Counted from the stretch's first letter, positions 38,201 through 50,255 are shown. The stretch is DNA of 64,000 nt from Daphnia carinata (GCF_022539665.2 NC_081331.1:6665534-6729533); one strand, 5' to 3'. The notes: generated by a model not told the origin, from the letters alone. A program made the numbers and translations.

Positions 38201-41200
38201 GTCTTCTCGTTGATTAGACATTTTTAATCAAATGCTGCGAGTGAAAAGATTAACTCGATAGCTTTTGTTTGTCATTAACGCTTGCATTTTTAATGAAGCT
38301 TCTCTCTTATTGGCTCGTGGAGAAACATACCCAGATTTGTTTGAAGACTCGTTTTCTCTACACACCTTTACAATATGTGTGTGTTAGGGAGGGTGTAGGG
38401 AAGAAGTAGAGAAAACTAGTAAAGTACCCTCATCATTTCAATACCTTAGTTCTTGTGAAAACGAGAGGAGGGGGAGGTTGTAAGTATGTAGCCGCTCAGT
38501 GTGTGTGTGTGTGTACGTATAGAAAGCAGAAAAAGGTGGTTGTGCCCACCCGCTGAGAGGTTGGGTACCGTCCTCCCTTTTTTTTTGCAACCTGTTTTCA
38601 TTGCTCCCTCTCTCGGAAAGTTGTAAAAAATCATAAAAAATAAGTATAAAAAAGCCAGTACAATTTCCCCAACCAAAGGGACATGGTTTATGAGCCCTCC
38701 CCTTCCTCTTTTTAATAATAATAAAAAAAATAAGCTTGGCAGAAACGTACGTATCTTTGGTGGGATATGTCACTAAAGATACCCACAGTTATTTTTTTTT
38801 TTATTTTTTTTTTACGAAGAGAGAGGAAGTTAGAAAATGGAGAAAATACCTGGATTTTCTTTTTTCTGCCCTTTTTTCTTCAAATACCGGACAGCCCCCA
38901 CAAAAAAAAAAAAAGAAAGTTCACATTTATTGATGGATCGGCCTCGTAACGGCCGGACGCTCCCAATCTCTATTGAGCAACTCTTTTTTAATAGCCTCAG
39001 ACGGATCGTGAGAAACCCCATAGCCAGTTTTATATATACATTTCTTTCCCTCTCTTTTTATTTTCTTTTACCTGGTGTGTGGACTATGAAACTGATTTCC
39101 TCCTCCCCCAAAAAAAATTTCAAATCAGATATATTTTGCTAGACATTACTGTGCGTTTTTCGTTTTTGAATGTTACCTTCTAAAAAAAAATAAACCCCAT
39201 TTCTTTTGTTTTCAGGCTCGAATGCTGGAAGGGACTCACCCGTGGCTGACCGCTTCACCGTCGGTGCTCTCAGGTAAGAACCGGACCAAACTTTTTATTT
39301 TTACTAGCCTTAAAAAAAAAAAAAAAAAAAAAAATGTTGAAACGAAATTGGGTCCAGACGCTGACAGGGTAAGGGCATGCTTTTATCTCTTGTCCGTCAG
39401 CTCCTCCCTTAAAAAGTTTGAATTTTTCACGGCATTGACGGAAAGAAGAGAGGCTCTTGCACGGGGGGATGTTTTCATTAGTCGATGTGGCATGTTTCGC
39501 ATGACAAATTTCACCGTTTTCTTTTCTGTCCAGTCGTCGAAATGAATGACACATTTCAATTCCAGTTTCATGTGAAATGAACCTTTTTTTTTTTTTCTCT
39601 CTCCACGCCGATAGTTTTTGCTTTTATCCATGCCGTGATCATCTATTTATCGAGATGCTCTTCTTTTCATGAAGCATCTCATTTATTTTGATTGATTTTT
39701 AGTTTTTTTTTGTTTGGTTTTCATTTTGATTTTTCATTTTCTCCCGCATTTTTTTTTTGTTCTGCCAATATAAAGAATCGCTAGTCCAGTGGCGGTCCAA
39801 AGCTCCATCCTGGTCTAAGGAGACGCTCCAAGAGGCCATCAACTCGATTGTGACGCAAAAGATGCGCTTCACTCAGGCGTCGTCTCACTACAACATTCCA
39901 AAAGGCACTTTGTACGACAACATTCTCGGAAAATCCAAGCGCATGTTGGTCCTGGACGAACTCGGTCTCGACACCCAAGATGAGGAAGCTGTTCTGGATT
40001 TTTGCTGCGAAACGAGCGTCATGCCGTACAACCGACGGACTAACAAGTCGCTGGAATCTATCGTCGCCTTTGTTGAGAAGCTGAAACAAAGCAAAGGCCA
40101 GCCGTCGTACAAGCTCGGCAGTCTGATGGGCTTCCGATGGTGGTGGGCATTTTGCAAGAAGCACAACATTGTCTCGCTCTTCTACGTCAAGAACAACAAC
40201 AACAACAAATCCAGCAAGAATAAGAACAACAATCGTTCGTCACCCAGCTCGGCCTCTTCTGCTTCGTCCGGCTCCTCTAACAATAACAACCTTTCACCCT
40301 CACCACCCGATGAGTTGATCCCAGAGAATTTGTCGAAACCTTTTGAAGAAGAGATGCCCGTCGGTGGTGGGAATCACATGTCGGTGGCCGCTGCTGCCGC
40401 CGCCGCAGCAGCGGCGTCCGCTTTCCGTAGCATCAACAACAACAACATCCACCTGAGCCAGGCGTTCCAGCTCAGCCATGCCTTTCTTCTCCAGCAGCAG
40501 CGGCAAAACCATCGCCACAATCTGAGGAGTCGGACGCACAGTGTCGACCACGATCACGGAGATGAAAGCGATCCCGAACCGGAAAATTTGTCCGTTCATC
40601 GCGGATGATTTTGTTTTTGGCGATATGGAGATTTAAAACGAGATTTAAAAAAAAAATTTAATCGAAATGAATCGATTTACCTCTAGAACCAGGACGATAA
40701 ATTCAACGGAAACATAACACATAACACAAAGAAAGAGCAACGTTGCCTTGTTTTTCACCTTAAAAAAAAATACCTCCTCAATTATTTTTGACATTGTATA
40801 CAAATTTCCTCGGGTAGAGTTTGTGTCATTTGTGACTTAATTATTCGCTCAATAATTTTTTTTTCTTTTTTTTTTTGTTTGTGAAAACACCTCGTTGCGG
40901 GTTTTGATGTGTGAAGCAGTCTGAAGAGGAGGGGGGTGATTTAAAAGAGAAATAATCGTAAAAAAAAATAAAGGGAAGGAGGAGGGGTCGACTTGTTGTT
41001 GTTATTCGTTCCGGAAGTTTTTCAGGAAGGGATAACAAAAATTGAAAGGAAAAAAAAAATGAATTGGATATTTTTTTATTTTCCTCCTCCATTTCCCTGA
41101 ATAACCCCTCCCCCCAGACTGAAGTTTTGGCTCTCGTTTGTTCTTATTTGCTTTTTGTGGATATGAATTATGATGACAGCTTGTTACATTCCCCCTTTTT

Positions 41201-44200
41201 TTTTCTTCGTGAGGTGTCTTACAAATTGGCAATATTTGATCGGTCTTCCATCTCGTTCGAAGACTTTTTTTTTTCTTGGGGTCTTTTTTTTTTTTTGCTC
41301 TTCTCATTTGTTTGCTGTTTTGCTGAAAAAGACTATTAATTTTCGTGTACATTTATGGCCGTTTATCGGTCGTGATGAAAAGAATTGCCAAATGGCGACA
41401 ATCAAATCGATTAGTTCTTATTGGCCAACTGTTTGTGCCAATTAAAGTTTAGCGTTTTTTTTTTATTCGTTATTGTTGTTGTTTTCCAGGCCATTTCGAG
41501 TCTCCCGTAACGCAACGTGCCAATTCGGCGGCCATATCCATGCATCTGTTGTCAGAGCTCATTTTCTTCGATTTCATTTCTCACATTGTTTTCTCTTTCT
41601 TTTTTCACGATTTATTTTTTTTTTTTTGACTTTTAAAAACGTGTCTTGACTGTCATCCTCCCCAAAACATCTCGATTAGCGAGTTTTGATAGCGGTGGGG
41701 AAATGTTTTTCAATGTTTTTTAGGTGCCAAAAGATGTCGCTCACGACGCGCCCAATCATTTCTTGTTTTTTTTTTATTTTGCGCGTCTCTCGAATTGCAC
41801 TCGTGACAATCTCCCGCATCTGTGCCTGACATGTCCTCTTTTTTTCGCTCGATTATCCTCTTAATCGAGGGTCGCATGTCTTTTTTTTTGCGTTTAACCT
41901 GGAAAAATTCTATCCGTCTACTTCGCTCACGTTTTTTTTATTTGTGTGTTTTTGGCCAGGTATGATTTGATTCTATTTCTTAATTTTTTTTGTATTGTTT
42001 TTTTTTTTTTTGGCTGGCATCATCTCGCCTTAACCTTGTCAAAAAAAAAAAAATACAAAAATAATTGATTTGATATTTCCCGTATATCGTCCTAAGTTGC
42101 TATTAATTATGTTTGTTATTGTTGTGCGTGTTTTGGGTCGGACGGTGAAACTAGCAGGTAAAGTATAATTGCTATTTTTTTGTGTCATTAGCCGTCGTTT
42201 AGAAGTCAACAAGGCCAATTTTGGTAGCAATCGTAAAAAATGAGAAGATGAACTCACATTAAAGTATTAGCCGCTTGGTTGTTTTCTATTTATCTTAAGT
42301 CGTTTTTGTCCTGTTCTTGCTCGAATCAACATTACAGTGGACACTTAGAAAGTAGTCACGGACGATGATGTTAATCATGTAAGGACCAATTTCAGACAAC
42401 CAAAAAATGGATAACGTTTTATCCATTTCAAAGTTTTAGTTAGCCGTGCGCAAGGTAAGGCTCGTTGCCTTACTTTCTACTTGAAGATGGAATCAATTTT
42501 TCTTGCGTTTTCTAGAAATTTTAAAAAATTAATTGAACATTTTCAATTGTTAAGCAAAGTTTGCCGAGTGGGGCAAAGTGGCGCGCACGGTCCGAAAGAG
42601 TTGAAATTCCAATGGGATGGAGAGGGGGAAATATTATTTATTATTAGGTAGGCCGCAAAAGTCTGTGCTTGGTCCAGGAGGGCGCCTTGAAAACTTTGTC
42701 ATATAGATGCGTACGTCATTGCAGATCGTGTAAACGTCTACTTGGGACCAGGGGGGAAGCTTATAGAAACTAGAGTTGCGCTGTAAAAACATGGGCCGTG
42801 TAGCCCATTTTCCATCATTTAACAGATCCATATGCTTTTAGAATCATCGGGCTAGAGAAATCATTTATAATGTTGAAGGCGTTGAAATAATAATGAAGGC
42901 CAGTGCCAGTTGTTTTCAACAAAACGCCAACTTAACCAGGCGAAACGGGTTCTCCGGTTTAACCAATTTTGCTCGGCATTATTTCACTGCTGCTCCGGTT
43001 ATTGCTTTTTCTTGTGTTTAATGAAAACGGCAGCATTTGATTTAAAACAAGCGGCTAATACTTAGTGATGACATTGCTCAATCTTTCATGTCGTCCAGTT
43101 GTGTGTTGATTGCCTTTTCGACTATTTAAAAAAAAACAGTGTGTGTTTAATAACATGATGTTGGTTTGTGTAGACACGTACCAGTACCAATTGCAGGCGC
43201 TGTGGCAGAAAGCTTGGGCTACCGGACAGGGTGTCATGCAAAACTTGCGTTTCCGTGAGCGTGGTCCTTTCAAAACTTGGAGGCCAGAAACCATGGCCGA
43301 GGCCATCATGGCCGTTCTCCGCGAAGGATTGTCGCTGTCCCAGGTATCATCCATCATTCTCTCAAATGAATATATCTGTATACCTGTGTATAATTCTAGT
43401 TTTTTCTCCCCCTCGTTCGGTTAACAAAAACTGGTTCGGTGGCTTTTTAGACGTCCATTGCTTATCAAGGGCTATTGATTTCTCAAACTTGTCATGACGG
43501 GAAGACTCTGATGATTTGCTGATGATGTTGATTGTCTAATATGCAATGTACACATCGTAGTCGCGTTGCTTTAGCTGGCACTGTATGCTATATAAGATTG
43601 CTTTCGAATGGTTAATGAGCAAACGGAGGAGAGCGCGGGACACGCACTAGACTCCCTCCTATTGATTAATGGCGAATTGCATCAAGTATTCAAACTCCTC
43701 CTCCCCCCGTAGCAGTCTTGCTGGAGGGACGGAGGAGGGTCGTTATTGAAATTGTAATCACGCGTTCATATACCGACGAGGAGCTGCCATCAGGAGTCGA
43801 ACCGACACACTCGAAGACGACGCCCACGACGCCGGCGACGCGCTCTTTATTAGATGAATTCATTTGAATAGGGAATGCACGCTTGTGCTGTGTGCCGCGC
43901 AGAGAAACTGTTAATCTACATCAGCGTCCCTCTCCCAAGTGTGTGTACGAGGCGAGCTCATAATGGTCTGATTTGCATATGCTAATAGGCTGCCAGGAAA
44001 TTTGACATTCCGTACCCGACGTTCGTGTTGTACGCCAACCGCGTGAATAACATGCTCGGGCCTTCGGCCGACGGTGGACCAGGTAATCAGCTCGCAAGCT
44101 AAATGGCTGCATTGCTTTCTTTTTTTTTAAATGTTGCAACGTTTCGAGTCTTATTACGCAATGTGGTACCACTCGTCAATTTGTCATTCATGAATTCAAG

Positions 44201-45728
44201 TCGGACAACGCCCAGTTTTTTTTTCTCGTTCAAAACTAGTAGTTGCAACAACATGTATTCGTTGACATCTTTAGATTTTTGTCGGTTAGTAAATAACTGC
44301 CGTCTGAGACAATTCCACGGCAAACTGGTTTTTTGTTTGCAACGTCATTGAAAAAAGTTCACGAAAGTGTTCCTTTCTTTTATTCCCGAAAGTTGGCCCA
44401 GCTAAGAAAAGCCAGTTGATGTTTGTGGGTAATTTCGACGCACAGGTGTAAATGGCTGCCCATAAAAACAAAACATTTTATTGCTTTGTTTTGTTTGGTC
44501 GGTTAACGTGCCGATCCGTTAAAAACTAAATGAGAATTCAAAAATGCTTTAATTTTTCTTGTTATTAGAATTACGCCCTAAAGGCCGCGGCAGACCGCAA
44601 AGAATATTGACCGGTTCATGGCCAGAAGATCACGTTCACGGAGTCATACGGGCCGTCGTCTTTCGTGACCCCAGCAGCCTTCCCCGACATATTGACCGCG
44701 AAGATGCCAGTAAATTAACGGCCAATCGATCGGCATCAAGTGCTAACATGAGTCGTTTATTGGCTGTCCATCCACCACAATCGATTCAGGTTTTACGATA
44801 CTTAATGATGAACGGCCGAACATTTAAAACTTGAACAATTTTAAATGCAGAATGAACTTGGTGGAAGCAGCGGATCGGGAATGCGCGGCTTGATTCAGAC
44901 AGCCATGAATAATGGTAATAGCCACAATTATAATCATGAATTCGCACTGCCATCCTCCTCCAACATTACTGGCACGTATAGTCACGGTACTTTTTGGCGC
45001 ACTCTTCCCCTTAATTTGATTCATTTCTAGACAAACTTCATATCTTTTGTTCCACATCTTAGGAGCGTCCCTCCTAACCGGTGCATCTTCTTATCCATCA
45101 ATGCGATCAGTTGCTGGACCGTCCTCCGGTGCCAATGCAGTAAATGGTATCATGGCTGATCTAATGGCCGGCAATGGACCGATGGGACCCACCAATAATG
45201 CCAATAACAATATGCAAAGCGGATCTGGATCGAGTACTGGTTGCGTGAGTGGAAGCAGCCTAACACCGTCGTCGCTGTTTAGCGCTCTACAACAGGAAGT
45301 GGCGGAAGAGACGCGATTGGCCGCTTTGAACGCGATGACTCAACGTTTGATGACTACACTGGAAGGTACGTCGCGGTTTCATCATCCAAGCAATGGGCGT
45401 TGCTTAACCTCGGGACGTGATCCAGGTGACAACTTTGGATTGGGCGCTGCCATGTAACCAACAACGGGCTACCGGTGGCATTCAAAATCCAGCGGCTGCA
45501 GCAGCAGCCGCCCTGGAGGCGGCAGCGTGGTTCGGTCCTAGCAGCAGCTTTAGCGGTCAACTGCCCATCGTTGATTTAGCTGCCGATGACGTCACAGTAG
45601 CCGAAGATGATGACGTTGATGAGGAAGACGATGATGCCGTACAACACCTGGCCTCTTTTGGAGCTCATCACAATCCAGCAGTCACCAATCCCATTCATTC
45701 TAAACAAGAACAGCTGTTTGGAGAATAG
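35268..45728 (+). CDS. bab: Bric-a-brac BTB transcription factor, Bab-domain isoform
   Basis: BTB/POZ nuclear DNA-binding protein that patterns appendages and other tissues in arthropods. The first coding exon follows an acceptor at 35266-35267; the ATG is at 35291 and the exon ends at 36262. The BTB domain starts LCLRWNNYQSNLTSVFDQLL and ends near 35692. A Pro/His/Ser-rich linker ends in PGIAELIREEER. Then come 39216-39273 (ARMLEGTHPWLTASPSVLS), 43174-43343, 43989-44082, 44569-44789, 44851-44986 and 45063-45365, all in phase. The Bab conserved domain is FRERGPFKTWRPETMAEAIM, LSLSQAARKFDIPYPTFVLY, ANRVNNMLGPSADGG and RPKGRGRPQRIL. The last exon is uncertain: phase-compatible acceptors lie in a poly-Ala stretch (for example before 45493), giving an acidic tail ending KQEQLFGE at 45728, while reading on stops at 45457. 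Upstream non-coding exons were not identified. Confidence 0.88.
36263..39215 (+). other. First coding intron of bab
   Basis: Repeat-rich intron from donor GTAAGT after 36262 to acceptor TTTTCAG before 39216. No other gene is visible within it. Confidence 0.7.
39776..40608 (+). CDS. bab: Alternative terminal exon of bab with pipsqueak-type and CENP-B/Tc5-like helix-turn-helix
   Basis: The acceptor AG at 39774-39775 gives AA TCG, which completes the codon left open by exon 39216-39273 (phase 1), just as the Bab-domain exon at 43174 does. The exon is open for 277 codons to TGA at 40606-40608. First domain: WSKETLQEAINSIVTQKMRF plus TQASSHYNIPKGTLYDNILG, a pipsqueak HTH. Second, about residues 60-140: an acidic-aromatic helical segment ending GFRWWWAFCKKHNIVSL, resembling the CENP-B/Tc5 HTH of pogo-type proteins. 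The tail has Asn, Ser and Ala runs and two P-E-N-L-S motifs (IPENLSKP, EPENLSVH) similar to CtBP-binding PxDLS/PxNLS. AATAAA at 40967-40972 may be its polyA signal. The splice is inferred from phase and sites. Confidence 0.75.
40609..43173 (+). other. bab intron between the two alternative 3' routes
   Basis: Probably 3' UTR of the short isoform at the left (AATAAA at 40967-40972) and intron for the long one. It ends at acceptor TTTGTGTAG before 43174. No coding exon is visible. Confidence 0.6.
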
Positions 45729-47439
45729 CTCTTCTTTTTCTTTGTTATCTAGTGGATAAAGAAAGAAAACGTGAATTTTATTTTAATATCCCCAACGTCA
45801 TGAGAGTGGAAATTGAATGACGCTAATGGCTAAACAAATAGTGAGATTCTAAAGCTGCGCTAGATATCTTCATTCGTCGTCCAACAATTTGTTGTCGAGT
45901 ACCGATTTTAAATTTTATTTTATTCATTTTTTTTTATCACGAAGATTGTTGATCTAGATGACAGGTGACATTAGTACGGACGGAGTAGACAGTGACGTCA
46001 ATCAAGTGTCTAGTCTCTTTACGCACCACATGTTTTTTTGTTGTATATCCGTCTTTAATGAACGCACCCAACCAAAGTTTTATTTACACGTTCGATATCT
46101 GTGTTTAAAAAGACCCGATCTCCTGTATTGCCATCAAAAGGCTAAAGGACCATATTCACTCGGCACGTGTAAACAATGGCAATTTCCCGTCCTCACCCAA
46201 AACAATTGAAAACGCAAGAATTGAAATTGGTGTTTGGTCTTTCACATTTAGACTTTCGTTCAGTACGAAACGGTGACGTCGTTTTTACGCACTGACTGCC
46301 ATTGCTTTTTATTGATTCAATCGTCTCGCGTGAAAATTAATTGTGAACGCATTCAAATCGTTGGGAACTGCGCGCTAGCTGTCCTGTTTAACTATGCATT
46401 TAAAAACAGTTGAAACACGAGCGGGACTAAAAAAACGAGAAGATTTTATGCTTAGGTTTAATGGATAATTCTTGAATGATTTGACCTGCCAATAATCACC
46501 GCCCACACGTTTTATTTTCCCGAAAAAGGGGGTTCCCCCTTTTAAACCCACTTTCATACTGAGACCATCCATGCGACACAGAGGCAAGATGGTAGACTCA
46601 TCTTTTGATTTTTGTGTCTAGACTTCTTGTGCTTTATTCGGCCGAGCTGACGGTTGGCACCAAGTAAATTTTTTAGAACTAACCACTGTGAATATTCGTT
46701 TGTAACTGGTAGCATAAAACCATATATGATCTGACAATATCCCCCCTAAAACACTACATTTGTCAGGTTTGAAAATGCCTCTCAAATTAGAGAATGAATG
46801 GTCGATTTTGATGCCTTTTTGTTTCTTGGTTTTCTTCGTGTGATGAAAGGTAATAACTTTTCTTATGCGCACCTTCCCCCATTGGGTTTCGTTATGTCTG
46901 TGACCTATAGAAAATGTTGAACGATGTCGTTTTATTGACTCTTCATATTTGGTTTATCTTTTTCAACGTTACTGTGTCTCACTTTTTTATAATTTTTGGC
47001 CTCATCTTGGTATTTATTATTGATTGCTGCATTACTGACAGTTTCATATGCTTTTTGTGCCACTGCACCAAACATTCATAGTTTTCTTTGTCCCGTTTAA
47101 CGGCGCCTATCAACCGTCTATTGAAACAAGATCTACTAATTGGAGGCTACGTAAAATGTGAATAAACGAGACATCAATTTAGACTGTAGACGTGCCGAAA
47201 TCACCCAGCGCTGAATAATGGATCATCAATTAAAAAAACAATATTGAGGTCAACTATTCGAATAAAAGTAATAACCAACAATAAAACAAAAGCTAAAGTA
47301 GGCGAAAACTTGGGGCGTATTTGTAGTCGGAGGAATAGGAATCACGAAATGAAATCGATTTCGTGTCTCCATTGTAGGGGTCGGCCCCAGTTCATCTATT
47401 GGCACTAACATTTGTTCAACAAGAAAACAATGCTTTAAT
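45729..47439. other. bab 3' flank
   Basis: Probably bab 3' UTR and intergenic DNA. No convincing polyA signal could be singled out and no coding exon is seen. Confidence 0.5.
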
Positions 47440-47609
47440 CGAAATCAGCACTTTCTTTTCTTTTATTTAAAAAATGGCTGACTTAAGGAGAAAACCAATA
47501 GCTGAACCGAAATCAGCGCTCAACTTTCATTATACTGTGTGATTTTTATCGAAATCCAAGAGATTTCGTTTTTGGCCGATTTTGACAAAAGTGAGAAGGC
47601 TATATAGCT

Positions 47610-47705
47610 ATGGCAATCCGTTTTACACAAAAAAAAAAAAATTTCGCCAAAAAAAAAAAGAAAAATCACACTTTTTTCTTTTTTTCCGACACGTAGCCAT
47701 CTACC
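47610..47705 (+). repeat. Terminal motif of the palindromic element, left copy
   Basis: Starts ATGGCAATCCGTTTTACAC, then an A-run, TTCGCC, a second A-run, TCACAC and a T-run. The inverted form is at 51895-51980 and about 53030-53093, and another direct copy is at 52039-52122. This makes it a likely element end or a preferred rearrangement point. Confidence 0.7.
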
Positions 47706-47816
47706 GCTCAGACTCGTTATTGCTGGCGTAGGCAATTTCAGTCCATTGGATGCCATTCGTAGTTAGTTCAGGAACGTGGATGGAGAATTACGCGTGGCTG
47801 GAGGAACAATTGAAAA

Positions 47817-48560
47817 ATGGATAAGATAATACAACAAAAGGATGGTAAGTATAAACATTATTATATTGGTTTTCAATTATTAATTATTGTTTATTAGATC
47901 AAATTATGAAGCTGCAGGCCCAATTATTGGAACAACACAAAATATTAGATAACAGCAAAGCTAAGGATGGTAAGGCCTAATACATAATGATTCTATTTAT
48001 TTGCTTTTATTCATTTGTGTTTTGTAGCTCAAATTTTGAGTCTACAAGCTCAGCTAGGGGAAAAGAACAAATTGGAACGGAACAGTTTCCAAACAGTGAA
48101 GGAGGTTTTTCCAAACTCATCCCTAACTGAACATGAGGTTGAATTGGCATTAGGCGAACACAGTCAGGTACCTACACTTTTCAAATAAGAATTCAAAATA
48201 AGTATAGAATTTTAACAAACAATTATTTATTGTTTAGTTATTCAGTCTACCACCTGACAGTGTTTTAAAGTTAAATTCTGTTAGTGCTGCACTAAAAGAA
48301 TTGTTAGTAATAAGTCCATGCAGCGAAGGAATTGAACAATTGTGGGACTGTATTTGGGCCGAAAATGGGTGTGGTATGGAAACCGAGATATGGCATGAGT
48401 TCAACATAAAACATGAATTAGGTACTTTTCGGTTTTTTGTCTATTGAAAAAAGTATTTTTAATGCAACTATTTTGCATACACAGAATTTTAGTGGGGGAT
48501 CAAGTCAAGTCTGGAAGTGTTACAGGATGGAAGAGTGAGCCTACAGTTGAAAAACACTGA
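47817..48560 (+). CDS. Five-exon hypothetical protein in the left palindrome arm
   Basis: Exons 47817-47844, 47898-47969, 48028-48167, 48238-48421 and 48493-48560 have GT-AG introns of 53-71 nt. They sum to 492 nt, exactly 163 codons plus TGA, with every junction in phase. The N-terminal half has two similar heptad-like repeats (DQIMKLQAQLLEQ, AQILSLQAQLGEK) suggesting a coiled coil. The C-terminal half includes LKELLVISPCSEGIEQLWDC and a Trp-rich acidic stretch. I do not recognise the family. The right arm holds the same exons on the other strand (about 52860-52240) with few changes, but its last exon is displaced by an insertion. Intron-bearing copies argue for DNA-level duplication, not retroposition. 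Confidence 0.5.
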
Positions 48561-48633
48561 AAGTGCATTACCATTAAGGTATGAGGTAAAGTAATAGAGT
48601 ATGCAAATTGTCTAATGAGAAGTACCATCTTGT

Positions 48634-48828
48634 GTGAATGAATCCTGTGTAACAGCAATCCTTTATAGTTTTGTCACAGCTAGAGCCTCAAATAATTCTG
48701 CTGCTCTGGCTAAAGAACAACTTGTCCTTTACGTTCAGAGTGTTGGTGAAGCTGGGTACTTAAATGGCCCTAAAGATGTTTCTTTTCGCTGGCATTGCAG
48801 CGATGAACATCATACATGGATTTTTTAG
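48634..48828 (+). CDS. Second conserved open frame in the left arm
   Basis: Sixty-four open codons with mixed composition (LYSFVTARASNNSAALAKEQ ... DVSFRWHCSDEHHTWIF). The copy in the right arm (51560-51366, minus) encodes the same peptide. It may be a 3' exon of the gene beginning at 47817. Identity of the two copies may reflect recent duplication and not selection. Confidence 0.3.
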   Translation: MNESCVTAILYSFVTARASNNSAALAKEQLVLYVQSVGEAGYLNGPKDVSFRWHCSDEHHTWIF

Positions 48829-49024
48829 GTATGAAAGGAATTTTCTTGAAAATTTTTTGAATTTATGACAAAGCATTTCTCCTGCTTTTTGCCAACCATG
48901 TCTAATCTAAAAAAAAAAATTTATCCAATAGGAAAGGATTTTCAACATACTGGGAACACAACTATCAACAATGCAACATTCTAGGGGTGCTATTTTATCA
49001 TTCAAGAGCCTTATACAATGATTT

Positions 49025-49390
49025 TCATCTGCAATTTGTATGGCCTTTCCCAAGCTTCTGCCAGAAGTTGAATCTATAAGTCATGTAAGTCACATGAGCA
49101 ACAATTGAGATGCTTAATGGTGTTTTTTTTATTTTCTCAGCATAGGTTAATAGTAACATTGGATCTGAAAAGATTCTTGGTTGGGGCAAGACACTGAATA
49201 AATTGTATTGATTGGATGGATGACATGACATTGCTATACTTAATTCGGATTCCCCAGACGGTATTTGATATTTAAAAAATTGAAGTGCATATCTGGGCTC
49301 CCTTCTTTTCTGAAGCCCCGTTTCCCCTTGACTCATAATAAGCCCGTAGGGGGTCATGCCCCTACTGTACGGTATATATAAAAACAACAT
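49025..49390 (-). CDS. Open frame of unknown function at the inner end of the left arm
   Basis: Runs for 121 codons on the minus strand, starting MLFLYIPYSRGMTPYGLIMS. The mirror copy at 50804-51169 (+) differs by about one residue (KIKK against KRKK). A TATATATA stretch lies near the start. I recognise no domain, and it could be non-coding element sequence. Confidence 0.25.
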   Translation of the reverse strand: MLFLYIPYSRGMTPYGLIMSQGETGLQKRREPRYALQFFKYQIPSGESELSIAMSCHPSNQYNLFSVLPQPRIFSDPMLLLTYAEKIKKTPLSISIVAHVTYMTYRFNFWQKLGKGHTNCR

Positions 49391-49904
49391 ATACCGAGGT
49401 TTGGAGGGCTCTGGCCGGAAAGGGGACGTGGGGTGCCGCTTAGTCCGATGATGTGTTCACGGAGGGCGACGTGGCTGCCCACAAATCCGAACTAAAGGTT
49501 AATCGCTCCTGTAAAAATGTTCCAAATCTTCAGCTCTTCTTCCGGCTTCTCTTAGCCAATCACCGGGTAATCTCCCCGGTGGGTCAACAAGGCAGTGTCT
49601 CCCCCTGCCTGGGTTGACGGCAACTCTTGAAAGGGCTATTGTGCCTTTTTAAAGTTGCAAAAATAATTGTAATGTGCAGAGAATTGTCAATAAAATTTTT
49701 TTATAAAATGTTTTTTGCAAAATTTGTTATTTTCATTGTCTGAATTCACACATTACATTTATCAACTTTTTTTTTATTTAGCTTGTTCAATTCATCTTTA
49801 TTGTTTTTGCCACCGTTGTATCGTTTATCTGTAAGTATTCAATTATTATTTATTACACTAATACATGGATATTTTCTGAAGTAATTTTGTATTTGTATAT
49901 TGTT

Positions 49905-49974
49905 TTACTGGCATGGGAATCGATCCCCAGACATTCAGCGTGCAACGCCGATGCTCTAACATTGAGCCACGAGA
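49905..49974 (-). repeat. tRNA-like sequence, inner end of left arm
   Basis: On the minus strand it has an A-box-like TGGCTCAATGTTAGAGC, a five-pair anticodon-like stem (TCGGC/GCTGA) with a seven-base loop, and a B-box-like GGATCGATTCC. The T arm is imperfect. It aligns with the tRNA-like copy at 50256-50322 as its inverted partner. It is probably a tRNA-derived repeat, not a working tRNA gene. Confidence 0.5.
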
Positions 49975-50073
49975 TATATTTAAATTTTTTATTATCGCAT
50001 ATCATATGTTATCGTCTAGGATGTTTATGCAGTCTTTCACAACTATATGTTTATCTTTCTATTCATTTCTTAA

Positions 50074-50143
50074 GGTCCATAGCTCTGTGGTAGAGCATTC
50101 AGCTGCGAAAACTGTTACCCTGGGTTCAAACCTTAGTAGATGT
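50074..50143 (+). repeat. tRNA-like sequence in the palindrome loop
   Basis: A-box-like TAGCTCTGTGGTAGAGC and B-box-like GGGTTCAAACC at the expected spacing. The D arm resembles that of tRNA-Cys. The anticodon arm is poor, so it is probably a pseudo-tRNA or SINE head. Confidence 0.5.
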
Positions 50144-50255
50144 ATAAAGAGCTATGTCTAAATGTAGAAAAAAATATTGCAGTATTGGTCAGTTTTATTC
50201 AAAGTGTAAATGCAAGTCCGCAAGTGACTAGAAAAAAGCCGACATGATATTATAT

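Noticed and set aside
43790-43830. tRNA B-box-like GGTTCGACTCC on the minus strand
   Set aside because: No A box or cloverleaf at the expected distance.
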